Counted from the first letter of the stretch, positions 1-7,210 are shown. The stretch: DNA of 10,948 nucleotides from an uncultured Clostridia bacterium (GCA_934457515.1 CAKSHV010000023.1:1-10948), one strand, 5' to 3'. Made by a program: numbers and translations. Notes: a model not told the origin generated them from the letters alone.

Positions 1-10
1 AGCCCTTGAA

Positions 11-47
11 TCAAAGAGAATGCGAGTGAAGCGAGTTTTCTCTTTGA
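11..47. repeat. Hairpin A, 10-bp perfect inverted repeat
   Basis: TCAAAGAGAA at 11-20 is perfectly complementary to TTCTCTTTGA at 38-47, with a 17-base loop. The loop holds a direct repeat of GCGAG at 22-26 and 31-35. The right arm shares bases 43-47 with the left arm of the next hairpin, so the two stems cannot form fully at the same time. It lies downstream of the sugar-binding lipoprotein gene. No T-run follows it on either strand within the window, so it is not a classical terminator. It may be part of a dispersed palindromic repeat. Confidence 0.6.
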
Positions 48-76
48 GCGTGTCGACTTTATCGACACGCTCAAAG
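42..76. repeat. Hairpin B, 15-bp perfect inverted repeat
   Basis: TTTGAGCGTGTCGA at 43-56 pairs perfectly with TCGACACGCTCAAA at 62-75 around the 5-base loop CTTTA; C42 and G76 add a fifteenth pair. This is the strongest stem in the left intergenic region. It may help end transcription or protect the 3' end of the minus-strand sensing operon, whose last stop codon is at 187-189. There is no downstream U-tract on the minus strand, so a repeat-type palindrome is an equally good reading. Confidence 0.65.
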
Positions 77-92
77 GCGCCCTGCGGGCGCC
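76..92. terminator. Hairpin C, GC-rich stem, possible terminator
   Basis: GGCGCCC at 76-82 pairs with GGGCGCC at 86-92 around the loop TGC, and abuts hairpin B directly. On the plus strand the stem is followed by TTATAT, a weak U-tract, so it could end a gene arriving from the left of the window. On the minus strand it is the first structure met by transcripts leaving the lipoprotein gene. The rest of 93-186 is AT-rich and I see nothing else in it that can be supported. Confidence 0.35.
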
Positions 93-186
93 TTATATCT
101 CTTATCTATTCTTTATTACATATTGTCTATTATCTAAAATATCCCTTTCCTGCCCGACACGCATAATTATCCGCACCAATTGATGC

Positions 187-1140
187 TTAAAACAAAATCT
201 CCTGCATTTCGAGGGTATACATATTCTCACGCGTGACGATGGAGGTTTCGGTGTATAATGTGTCCTCCGGCTGTTTGCCGCAAAGCAGGTGATACGCCGC
301 CTCAACGCCCAAATACCCCATGGCGTACGGGCGCTGCACCACCAGTGCGTCTACCTCGCCGCTCTCTAACATGCCAATCGAAACAGGGTTGTTATCAAAC
401 ACAATAACGTCCACTCTGTCTTTCGCGTCAAGCGCGCGGATTGCCCAGCCGCAGCCCAAGCTCGTCCACTCGTTAAACGTAACCAACACGTTAATTTCGG
501 GGTGCTCCGTAAGCATTTGCATTGCCCCCGCCTGCGCCCCTTCGATGTCGGACGCAACATTTACTGTAATAACCGATTTCACACGGCTGATTTCTCCGAT
601 TCTTTCGCGGAATCCCTTTTCTCTTTCCTGACCGTTTTGCGTGTTTTGGTCAAAGTTTACAATGCCGACGTACAAATTGCCCGAATTTAAGGCAAGCGCT
701 GCGTCAGCGGCGGAAATGCCCGCCTTATAATCGTTCGTTCCGATTTTGCACGAAACCGATTTACTGTTTACATCGCTGTCAATCACAACGATTTTCACGC
801 CCGTCTGCGCCGCCTCGTCCACCGCCTCGGCATTTCGGTTGTAATCAATGGCAGAGAGCACAATCGCCTCCGCACCGTCTTTTACCGCAGAGCGAATCAG
901 TGCATTCTGCGCCTCGTAATCCTCCTCCGAGGCGGGGCCCTCAAACGTCATTTCCAAATTATATTCCGCGCTTGCGGCATTTGCCCCCGCCTGAACCGCC
1001 TTAAAAAACTCCGAATCGGTGGATTTTGTAATCACCGCCACCTTGTGTTTTGCGCTTGTTTCACCGCAGGCAGAAAGCATAAAAGATACGAAAAAGCACA
1101 GCAAAACGGCTGTAAACACTCGTTTTTTTTGCTTAAACAT
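187..1140 (-). CDS. Sugar-binding-like lipoprotein (periplasmic binding protein type 1)
   Basis: This is a 317-residue substrate-binding lipoprotein of the RbsB-like family (Peripla_BP_4), expected to be anchored outside the membrane. Basic residues KQKKR are followed by a hydrophobic stretch and the lipobox LSAC, with Cys25 as the lipidation site. The mature part begins HKVAVITKSTDSEFF and contains family segments IGTNDYKAG (133-141), QEREKGFRE (171-179) and VQRPYAMGYLG (268-278). The start at 1140 was chosen because AAGGAGG at 1147-1153 sits 6 bases upstream and the signal peptide begins there; an in-frame ATG further upstream lies inside the kinase gene and lacks this support. The gene overlaps the kinase gene by 8 bases (1133-1140), so translation is probably coupled. 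No permease or ATPase gene is nearby, which favours a sensing role over transport. The ligand cannot be read from the sequence; a pentose, hexose or autoinducer-like sugar is only an inference. Confidence 0.85.
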   Translation of the reverse strand: MFKQKKRVFTAVLLCFFVSFMLSACGETSAKHKVAVITKSTDSEFFKAVQAGANAASAEYNLEMTFEGPASEEDYEAQNALIRSAVKDGAEAIVLSAIDYNRNAEAVDEAAQTGVKIVVIDSDVNSKSVSCKIGTNDYKAGISAADAALALNSGNLYVGIVNFDQNTQNGQEREKGFRERIGEISRVKSVITVNVASDIEGAQAGAMQMLTEHPEINVLVTFNEWTSLGCGWAIRALDAKDRVDVIVFDNNPVSIGMLESGEVDALVVQRPYAMGYLGVEAAYHLLCGKQPEDTLYTETSIVTRENMYTLEMQEILF

Positions 1141-2848
1141 CGCTTTCCTCCTTAATTTTCGGCATGCGGATGGTAACGGTTGTTCCCTCGTCCGGTTCAC
1201 TTTCCACTTTCAAGCCATATTGCTCGCCAAAATAGATTTTTATGCGGTCGTTTACGTTTTTAATGCCGATGCCCGACTTGCTGCCCGGCTCTTTCTTTAA
1301 AATGTGTTTCACCTGTTCTTCGCTCATGCCCACGCCGTTGTCCGCAACTTTAAAAATAATGTCATTGCCGTCCTCAAAAATGGAAATGAGAATTTCGCCC
1401 TCATCCACCATGCGGTTTAAGCCATGATAAATGGCATTTTCAATAATGGGCTGCAGCGTGATTTTGTTGCAAAGATAGGTAAGACAGCTTTCCTGCACGT
1501 CAAAGCGATAGGTAAACTGGTCTTTATAGCGAAATTTTTCAATCATCAGATAGCTTTTTGCGTGCTCGATTTCTTTTTCAATGGGAATCAGCTCGTGACC
1601 TTTGCTGATGCTGATTCTGAAAAGCTTGGCAAGAGCATTTACCATTTGCGCCGCGTCCTGCGAACGGTCGGACTCACACATCCAGCTGATGGCGTCTAAC
1701 GTGTTATACAAAAAGTGCGGGTTAATCTGCGCCTGCAGCGCTTTCAGCTCGGTTTTTCTTAAAGTGATTTCCTCGTTTCTGACCTTTTCCATAAGCGCCT
1801 GAATCCTGCCGACCATGTGTCCGAACGATTCGGAAAGCGACAAAACCTCGCGGCTGCCGCCTTTGGGTACATAGGAGAAGTTCTCCGCGTCTTTTTCAAA
1901 GGCACGCATGGCAAGAATTAACTTGTTTACCGGCTTTGAAATGGATTTGGAAAGCAGAATGCTGCAAATAACGGCAGTTAAACCCACAATAATCAGCCAG
2001 AAAATCAAAATCGTCGCCGTGTTTTTGATGCGGGCGGTGACCAGCTCTTCGGTGTAGCTCACGCCCACAACGCGCCACGCGCAGTTGGAAAGGGGCGTTA
2101 CGTTATAAATGGTTTGCTTGTCCGCATATGTTCCTTTGGTTGCAGCTGCAAACGTGTTTAAATTTTCCTTTTTCAGCCCGGCATGCAAAAGCTGCTGCTG
2201 CGGATGATACACAATTTTGCCCGCGTTGTCCATAATAAAGCAGTAGCCGTGCTGACCGACGCCCACGCCGTCTATGTATCCCGAAATGTTTGAAAACCGA
2301 ACGTCCAAAACCACGGTTTTTTCGTTTCCGTTTTTGTCCTTAATATTGCGCGCAATGGACACAACCCACGGGTAAGCTCCCTCCAAAAGGGATTCCACAT
2401 GCGGCTCGGAAATGGTAAACTCGTCCCGCCGATAGGCGTTAAATCCTTTATAAGACAGATTTTTCAGCGGATGTTCTTTAATCGTTTTGCCGCTTTGCGC
2501 GCAGATACTTTCTATATTCCCCGCCTTATCATAGCAGGCAACAACCGAAACCTCGGGCGTTAAGTCCATCATCAGCGGAATTTTGGAAAATTCCGCTTCG
2601 TCGGAAAGACGGTATACATCGGTAAACGCGCGGGCAGTATAAATCAGATCGTTTACATAATTTTCAACTGTTTTGCCCACCTGTGACACCGCCTGTTCCA
2701 CGCTGACCTCGGCACTTTGGCGCATGGCGCTTTCAAGGGTTGTCACAAACAGTGCGGTTAAAATCAGCGTGAACAAAACAACCGCTCCGCAGATTAAAAG
2801 GGTCGCCCTGTTTTTAAATGAATACGCTTTTTTCTTTCCCATACTCAT
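1133..2848 (-). CDS. YesM/LytS-type sensor histidine kinase with extracellular Cache-like domain
   Basis: This is a 571-residue membrane histidine kinase. A first membrane segment (about 16-37) is followed by an extracellular region of about 240 residues that resembles a double Cache sensor (for example GYCFIMDNAGKIVYHPQ near 201-217). A second membrane segment (about 277-299) is followed by a HAMP linker (about 300-352) and then the His_kinase/HATPase module. The phospho-acceptor is His378 in INPHFLYNTLD; the N-box is IIENAIYHG (468-476), and the ATP-lid glycine motifs are DNGVGM (503-508) and GIGIKNV (526-532). The start codon overlaps the regulator stop codon as ATGA (2845-2848). A second ATG two codons on, at 2842, has better spacing (7 bases) from AAGGGAG at 2850-2856, so the protein may be 569 residues. 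It should phosphorylate the adjacent YesN-like regulator, and the following lipoprotein may act on its outer domain. Confidence 0.92.
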   Translation of the reverse strand: MSMGKKKAYSFKNRATLLICGAVVLFTLILTALFVTTLESAMRQSAEVSVEQAVSQVGKTVENYVNDLIYTARAFTDVYRLSDEAEFSKIPLMMDLTPEVSVVACYDKAGNIESICAQSGKTIKEHPLKNLSYKGFNAYRRDEFTISEPHVESLLEGAYPWVVSIARNIKDKNGNEKTVVLDVRFSNISGYIDGVGVGQHGYCFIMDNAGKIVYHPQQQLLHAGLKKENLNTFAAATKGTYADKQTIYNVTPLSNCAWRVVGVSYTEELVTARIKNTATILIFWLIIVGLTAVICSILLSKSISKPVNKLILAMRAFEKDAENFSYVPKGGSREVLSLSESFGHMVGRIQALMEKVRNEEITLRKTELKALQAQINPHFLYNTLDAISWMCESDRSQDAAQMVNALAKLFRISISKGHELIPIEKEIEHAKSYLMIEKFRYKDQFTYRFDVQESCLTYLCNKITLQPIIENAIYHGLNRMVDEGEILISIFEDGNDIIFKVADNGVGMSEEQVKHILKKEPGSKSGIGIKNVNDRIKIYFGEQYGLKVESEPDEGTTVTIRMPKIKEESDV

Positions 2849-4443
2849 TCTCCCTTATCCGCGCCGTCCCCGCGGCGCAGGGCGTTCGGCGAAACGCCGC
2901 TGTATTTTTTAAAGCAATAGCTGAAATAATGCTGGTCGTTATACCCGCATTTTTCCGCAATCTCTCGGATTTTCATGGTGGAACAGGTTAAAAGCTCTTT
3001 TGCCGTTTCGCACCGCTTTTGGGTAAGCAGTGCCATAAACGTTTTGCCCGTTTGTTTTTTTATCAGTGCACTTAAATAGTTCGGGCTGATGTTAATGCTT
3101 TCGCTGACCGAAACCAGCGACAAAAACGGATCGGCATACTCTTTTTCAATCATTTCAACCGCCTTTTCGCAAAAAACAACGCTGCTCTTTTTGCGCTGGT
3201 TTGCGATAATGTCCCGTGCCTCGAAACAAATGCTTTTTAAGCGTGCCTCGGTGTCTGCCACCGTGCCCTCCAAAAGTGACATGTGCTCCACAAAGGGGAT
3301 AAACTGCTCTTTCCCCTCTTCCCCGTCGGTTACGGCGTATAAAATTTTAAACACTGCAGCAAACATCTGTATTAACAGGAAGTTCATTTTGCGGTGCCGT
3401 CCGCCTTCGTCCTCCAATTCCAAAAAGAATCGGTTGAGATAGTTATCGATTTCTTCGCGGTTGCCGCTGCGAATCAGCGTTTCGATATCGCCTACGGTGT
3501 TTAGCATTTCCTCGGTGTCAAAATTGCTCATGCGCTCTTCATCTGCAATATAGTGCACACTGCTTTTGGTTTTGTGCGAATAGCTCATGGCGCTAACCGC
3601 CTCGCGGTATGCCTCATTTAAGCCGGACAGCCTGTCGGTTGTGCGGCTGATGCCGAGCAGGCACGAAAGGTGCATAATACGCTCGACGTTCTGCGCAATT
3701 TCACGCACCAAAATGTGCAGATATTTGTTCATCTGCTTTTCGGTGCTAAGCAGCAAAGACACGATTTTTCCGCCCGTGTAAAAGCTTACGTGCTTCATAT
3801 ATTTTTTCAAAATGGAGTCAACCGAATGAACATGCTCGGGCAGCGTGCAGCTTTCCTTGCGGTCGTTGAACACGGAAATGGTCATAACTGCATAGCTGTG
3901 CGGATCTTCCGTATTTTCTATAAGTCCTGCCGCATGCGCCTGCTGCAAAAGCTTGTTTTCGCGCTGCGCATCGTCCTTTGACGGATAATCGTCTAACAAA
4001 AGGGGCATGGCAAATTCCTCGGCGTTCGCCTTTTTCGTTTCGCTTGCCGCCGCAAATTCACGAAACCACTTGTCCATTTTTTGCTTGATGACCGACAGCT
4101 CTTTTGTCAAATCCTCCACCGAAATGGGCTTTAGCATATAGCTGATTATGTTATACTGAATCGCCTGCTGCGCATAGGAAAAATCGTCATACCCGCTTAA
4201 ATAGGCGATGTGGGTTGACGGGCAGATTTCACGCACCTGGCGGGCAAGCTCAATGCCCGAAACAAACGGCATTCTGATGTCGGTTAAAAGCAAGTCGGGC
4301 TTTATGCGCTCGACAATTTCAAGCGCGTCGGCGCCGTTTGACGCTTCACCCGCCACCGTAAATCCGATGCTTTCCCAGTCTACGCGCTCAATAATGGCGC
4401 GCCGTAATTCTTCCTCATCGTCCGCCACAACAATTGTGTACAT
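2845..4443 (-). CDS. YesN-type response regulator, receiver plus AraC-family DNA-binding domain
   Basis: This is a 532-residue cytoplasmic transcription regulator. The N-terminal receiver domain (about 1-120) has the acidic pair D8-D9, the phosphorylation site D55 in LLLTDIRMP, S83 in YLSGYDDF and K105 in MLKP, so all conserved catalytic positions are present. A long middle region (about 125-420) of the YesN type contains GISRTTDRLSGLNEAYREAV. The C-terminal AraC domain has two helix-turn-helix units, about 443-469 and 491-524, the second with KIREIAEKCGYNDQHYFSYCFKKYSGVSP. The start at 4443 is preferred over the upstream ATG at 4458 because GGAGG at 4451-4455 lies 7 bases before it; the upstream ATG would put the ribosome binding site inside the gene. 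It is the first gene of the sensing operon. I found no convincing sigma-A promoter in the 169 bases before it. Confidence 0.93.
   Translation of the reverse strand: MYTIVVADDEEELRRAIIERVDWESIGFTVAGEASNGADALEIVERIKPDLLLTDIRMPFVSGIELARQVREICPSTHIAYLSGYDDFSYAQQAIQYNIISYMLKPISVEDLTKELSVIKQKMDKWFREFAAASETKKANAEEFAMPLLLDDYPSKDDAQRENKLLQQAHAAGLIENTEDPHSYAVMTISVFNDRKESCTLPEHVHSVDSILKKYMKHVSFYTGGKIVSLLLSTEKQMNKYLHILVREIAQNVERIMHLSCLLGISRTTDRLSGLNEAYREAVSAMSYSHKTKSSVHYIADEERMSNFDTEEMLNTVGDIETLIRSGNREEIDNYLNRFFLELEDEGGRHRKMNFLLIQMFAAVFKILYAVTDGEEGKEQFIPFVEHMSLLEGTVADTEARLKSICFEARDIIANQRKKSSVVFCEKAVEMIEKEYADPFLSLVSVSESINISPNYLSALIKKQTGKTFMALLTQKRCETAKELLTCSTMKIREIAEKCGYNDQHYFSYCFKKYSGVSPNALRRGDGADKGE
2850..2856 (-). 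promoter_or_regulatory. Ribosome binding site deciding between two kinase starts
   Basis: AAGGGAG on the minus strand lies 1 base before the ATG at 2848 and 7 bases before the ATG at 2842. Standard spacing favours 2842. The overlap of stop and start as ATGA favours re-initiation at 2848. The choice changes the protein by only two residues. Confidence 0.6.
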
Positions 4444-4450
4444 TCCGATT

Positions 4451-4455
4451 CCTCC
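4451..4455 (-). promoter_or_regulatory. Ribosome binding site fixing the response regulator start
   Basis: GGAGG on the minus strand with a 7-base spacer points to the ATG at 4443. The longer open reading frame beginning at 4458 would include this site as coding sequence and has no good site of its own. Confidence 0.8.
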
Positions 4456-4576
4456 CATCTGCTAACTCGTCCCTGTTCTTTGTTTTTGCGTTTTTGTTTA
4501 AAATATGCAAAAAGACAGCCTTTTTCTGAAATTGTAATCATCATCCATGAAAAAGAACTGCCTAAAAAATCGTGCA

Positions 4577-4602
4577 TGTGTGCGGCGGTAACGCCGCACA
4601 CA
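4577..4602 (-). terminator. Probable terminator of the serC-serA operon
   Basis: TGTGTGCGGCG at 4577-4587 pairs perfectly over 11 bp with CGCCGCACACA at 4592-4602 around a 4-base loop. It begins 10 bases after the serA stop codon. On the minus strand a run of six T lies at 4564-4569, but 7 bases beyond the stem, so it is not a textbook intrinsic terminator and may leak into the sensing operon. On the plus strand only CAAAATT follows, so the minus-strand direction is the better reading. Confidence 0.65.
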
Positions 4603-4612
4603 AAATTGAATC

Positions 4613-5773
4613 TTATGCTAAAACGCGGACTTTAACCACGCCTTCGATTTTGGAAATTGCATTTTCCAAACCGTCCGATACCGAATCCACGTCCAGCATG
4701 GTGTATGCATAGTCGCCCTTGTTGTTGCTGAGCATGTTTGCAATGTTAATGCCCTCGCCCGCAATCGCGGTGGAGATTCCGCCAATCATGTTCGGAATGT
4801 TTTTGTGCAAAACGCAGACACGTGCTTTTCCTCCCCGCGGCATAACACAACTCGGATAGTTTACGGAATTTACAATATTTCCGTTTTCCAAATAATCTTT
4901 TAACTGGCTGCACGCCATAACCGCGCAGTTATCCTCCGACTCGGGCGTAGACGCACCGAGGTGCGGAATTGCAACCACGTTTTTCACATCCAAAAGCTTT
5001 GCGTTCGGAAAATCGGTTACATATTTTGCAATTTTTCCGCTTTCCAACGCCTTAAGCATTGCGTCTGTATCTACAAGCGCGCCGCGCGAGAAGTTCAAAA
5101 TGCGTGCGCCGTCTTTCATCTGTGCAATCTGCTCTGCGCCGACCATGTTTTTCGTGTCGGGGGTTAAAGGCAGGTGCAGCGTGATGTAATCGCTTTCTTT
5201 ATAAAGTTCGTTAATGTCTTTTACGTGAATAATCGAGCGGGAAAGATTCCATGCCGCGTCAACCGAAATATAGGGGTCATAGCCCAAAACCGTCATGCCC
5301 AGGCTTTTTGCCACGTTTGCAACCATAACGCCGATGGCGCCAAGGCCGATAACGCCCAAAGTTTTGCCTTTGATTTCGGGGCCTACAAAGTTGCTTTTCC
5401 CTTTTTCAACCAGCTTTTCAACCGCATCGCCCTCTTCTTTTAAGGTAGACGCCCAAGCAACTGCGCCGGTAATATCTCTCGATGCCAAAAGCAAGCCCGC
5501 AACCGTTAATTCTTTAACGGCGTTTGCGTTCGCGCCGGGAGTGTTGAACACAACAATGCCCTTTTCTTTATACGCGTCAACCGGGATGTTGTTTGTGCCC
5601 GCGCCCGCTCTTGCAACCGCAACAAGCGATTCGGGAACTTCCATATCATGCATGGCAAAGCTTCTTAAAACCACGCCGTCCGGGTTCTTTTCTTCGCCCG
5701 AAATGGCATAGTCCGCGCCGAATTTTTTAAGTCCGACGTTTGCAATTTTATTTAATGTCAGAATTTTATACAT
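4613..5773 (-). CDS. serA: D-3-phosphoglycerate dehydrogenase with C-terminal ACT domain
   Basis: This enzyme oxidises 3-phosphoglycerate to 3-phosphohydroxypyruvate with NAD, the first step of serine synthesis. The 386-residue protein has a substrate-binding half, a nucleotide-binding Rossmann domain with GLGAIG at 143-148 and D166 after the second strand, and a C-terminal ACT domain (about 318-386), the usual site of serine feedback. The expected catalytic Arg is R230 in NFSRGALVD and the His is H271 in PHLGAST. The stretch between them is 11 residues shorter than in the E. coli enzyme (41 against 52), reads KYVTDFPNAKLLDVKN and has no Glu where the third catalytic residue normally lies. 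I recall similar TDFPN sequences in other clostridial SerA proteins, so this is likely a subfamily trait and not damage. serC lies just upstream with a 25-base gap, which supports the assignment and one transcript. Confidence 0.92.
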   Translation of the reverse strand: MYKILTLNKIANVGLKKFGADYAISGEEKNPDGVVLRSFAMHDMEVPESLVAVARAGAGTNNIPVDAYKEKGIVVFNTPGANANAVKELTVAGLLLASRDITGAVAWASTLKEEGDAVEKLVEKGKSNFVGPEIKGKTLGVIGLGAIGVMVANVAKSLGMTVLGYDPYISVDAAWNLSRSIIHVKDINELYKESDYITLHLPLTPDTKNMVGAEQIAQMKDGARILNFSRGALVDTDAMLKALESGKIAKYVTDFPNAKLLDVKNVVAIPHLGASTPESEDNCAVMACSQLKDYLENGNIVNSVNYPSCVMPRGGKARVCVLHKNIPNMIGGISTAIAGEGINIANMLSNNKGDYAYTMLDVDSVSDGLENAISKIEGVVKVRVLA

Positions 5774-5798
5774 ATTAAATCAGCCTTTCCGTAACGGA

Positions 5799-6881
5799 TT
5801 ATTGATTGTCCTGTTCAAACTTCTTCATGAAGTCAACAAGAGCTTTAACGCCTTCTTCGGGCATTGCATTGTAAATGCTTGCGCGCATACCGCCGACCGT
5901 TCTGTGACCCTTTAAGTTCACAAAGCCTGCTTCTGCCGCTTCTTTAATGAATTTTGCATTCAGTTCGTCCGAATCGGTAACGAACGGAACGTTCATCAGT
6001 GAACGGTCCTTCGGAACAACCGTGCCGTGGAACATTTTGGAAGAATCTAAGAAATCATACAAAACTTTTGCTTTTCTCTCGTTGATTTCCTTCATTTTTT
6101 CCAAGCCGCCCAGTTTCTTTAAGTGCTTGAACACCAGGCCGCAAACATAAATTGCAAAGCACGGCGGTGTGTTATACAGCGAGTTGTTTTTCGCATGAAT
6201 GCTTAAGTTAAACATGGTGGGTGTAATATCCATCGGCTCGCCGAGCAGGTCTTCGCGGATGATAACGCCCGTAACGCCTGCAGGGCCCACGTTTTTCTGT
6301 GCGCCAAAATAAATCATGCCGTATTTCGAAACGTCAACCGGTTCAGACAGGATGCAGGACGAAAGGTCTGCAACCAGCGGAACATCACCCGTGTCGGGCA
6401 GGGTTGTGTAATGCGTGCCGTAAATGGTGTTGTTGCCGGTGATATGTACATAGTCCGCCTCGGGGTCGAACATGGATTTATCAAGGTCGGGGATATAGTT
6501 AAACACTTTGTCTTCAGACGATGCAACCTTGCGTGCATTGCCGTATTTCTGCGCTTCGCTGAACGCTTTTTTGGACCACTGACCGGTAATTACATAGTCT
6601 GCTTTTCCGTTTTTTGTCATTAAGTTCAAAGGAACCATAGCAAACACGCTGGATGCGCCACCCTGCAGGAACAACACTTTGTAATTGTCCGGAATGTTCA
6701 TAAGTTCTCTCAAATCAGCCTCGGCTGTCTGGATAATTTCTTCAAAAACCTTGGAACGGTGGCTCATTTCCATAACGCTCATACCGCATCCGTTGTAATC
6801 TAACATCTGCTCTGCGGCAGTTTTTAACACTTCCTCGGGAAGCATGGAAGGACCTGCCGAAAAATTATACACTCTGCTCAT
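5799..6881 (-). CDS. serC: Phosphoserine aminotransferase
   Basis: This PLP enzyme converts 3-phosphohydroxypyruvate and glutamate to phosphoserine and 2-oxoglutarate, the second step of serine synthesis; it may also serve pyridoxal phosphate synthesis. The 360-residue length is typical. It begins MSRVYNFSAGPSMLP, the family signature. The PLP lysine is K196 in YFGAQKNVGPAGV; H41-R42 in EMSHRS and W102 match known cofactor and substrate contacts, and GHRTVGGMRASIYNAMP (325-341) is the conserved C-terminal substrate segment. The start at 6881 was chosen over an in-frame ATG at 6944 because GGAGG lies 8 bases upstream and the protein start matches the family; the longer form would encode part of a leader hairpin. 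It is the first gene of the operon, under the promoter at 6960-6988. No serB is present in the window. Confidence 0.95.
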   Translation of the reverse strand: MSRVYNFSAGPSMLPEEVLKTAAEQMLDYNGCGMSVMEMSHRSKVFEEIIQTAEADLRELMNIPDNYKVLFLQGGASSVFAMVPLNLMTKNGKADYVITGQWSKKAFSEAQKYGNARKVASSEDKVFNYIPDLDKSMFDPEADYVHITGNNTIYGTHYTTLPDTGDVPLVADLSSCILSEPVDVSKYGMIYFGAQKNVGPAGVTGVIIREDLLGEPMDITPTMFNLSIHAKNNSLYNTPPCFAIYVCGLVFKHLKKLGGLEKMKEINERKAKVLYDFLDSSKMFHGTVVPKDRSLMNVPFVTDSDELNAKFIKEAAEAGFVNLKGHRTVGGMRASIYNAMPEEGVKALVDFMKKFEQDNQ

Positions 6882-6884
6882 TCT

Positions 6885-6900
6885 AAAAACCTCCGTTTTT
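6885..6900 (-). promoter_or_regulatory. serC ribosome binding site within a small AT-rich hairpin
   Basis: On the minus strand AAAAAC and GTTTTT form a perfect 6-bp inverted repeat around the loop GGAG, which is the core of the serC ribosome binding site. The stem is weak, so its effect is probably small, but it could make initiation sensitive to temperature or to a bound factor. Confidence 0.4.
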
Positions 6901-6907
6901 TTGTTTT

Positions 6908-6941
6908 GCACGGCGGGACACGTGCTGCCCATACGCCGCGC
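6908..6941 (-). promoter_or_regulatory. Two-part hairpin in the serC leader
   Basis: On the minus strand GCGCGGCG (6934-6941) pairs with CGCCGTGC (6908-6915) over 8 bp with one G-U pair. A 3-base bulge TAT then leads to an inner 5-bp stem, GGGCA with TGTCC (one G-U pair), closed by the loop GCACG. It starts about 12 bases after the predicted transcription start and ends about 13 bases before the ribosome binding site. An A-rich stretch follows, not a U-tract, so it is not a terminator. I recognise no known riboswitch or T-box consensus. Roles could include mRNA stability or a binding site for a regulator. Confidence 0.5.
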
Positions 6942-6959
6942 CAAAATAGCATTTAATTT

Positions 6960-6988
6960 ATTGTATCACAAATTAAAAAAATAGTCAA
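6960..6988 (-). promoter_or_regulatory. Sigma-A promoter for serC-serA
   Basis: On the minus strand the -35 box TTGACT (6983-6988) and -10 box TACAAT (6960-6965) are separated by exactly 17 bases, and TGA before the -10 box makes it an extended -10. A- and T-tracts lie directly upstream of the -35 box (6989-7010) and could act as an UP element. The predicted start is near 6953, giving a leader of about 72 bases. Confidence 0.85.
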
Positions 6989-7152
6989 ATTTTTTTGGGA
7001 AAATTTTTCATATAATTAACGCACATGTATTCTTTTCGAATTTTTGTATATTCTTGCATGATTTTGCAGTGCATTTTCGACCCGTCCGCTGCCATTTTTA
7101 TGTATTCTTTCCTATTTATGTGTAAGGATTTTGCGTTTTTTGTTACAAACTA

Positions 7153-7181
7153 TTTACTTTTTAAAAAAGATGTGATAAAAT
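7153..7181 (+). promoter_or_regulatory. Sigma-A promoter for dxs-tlyA-nadK
   Basis: The -35 box TTTACT (7153-7158) and -10 box TAAAAT (7176-7181) are spaced by 17 bases, with TGA before the -10 box as an extended -10. The start would be near 7188, giving a leader of about 90 bases that contains a GC-rich hairpin. A weaker second candidate lies closer to the gene: TTGTTC (7222-7227), 17 bases, TACAGT (7245-7250). Confidence 0.72.
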
Positions 7182-7210
7182 ATACAATATACCATTGCAT
7201 TTTATGTTGC

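Noticed and set aside
1..92. CRISPR array
   Set aside because: The repeats are adjacent palindromes of different sequence with no repeat-spacer periodicity.
102..305. 67-residue frame on the minus strand crossing the end of the lipoprotein gene
   Set aside because: It overlaps the conserved C-terminus of the lipoprotein out of frame and has no ribosome binding site.
4509..4525. AAAAAG/CTTTTT hairpin and promoter-like boxes upstream of the response regulator
   Set aside because: The stem is short and AT-rich, and no -10 box there has a reasonable -35 partner at 16-18 bases, so no promoter is claimed.
5295..5711. 138-residue open frame antisense to serA
   Set aside because: It is fully inside serA, which has clear domain and motif support, and it has no recognisable domain of its own.
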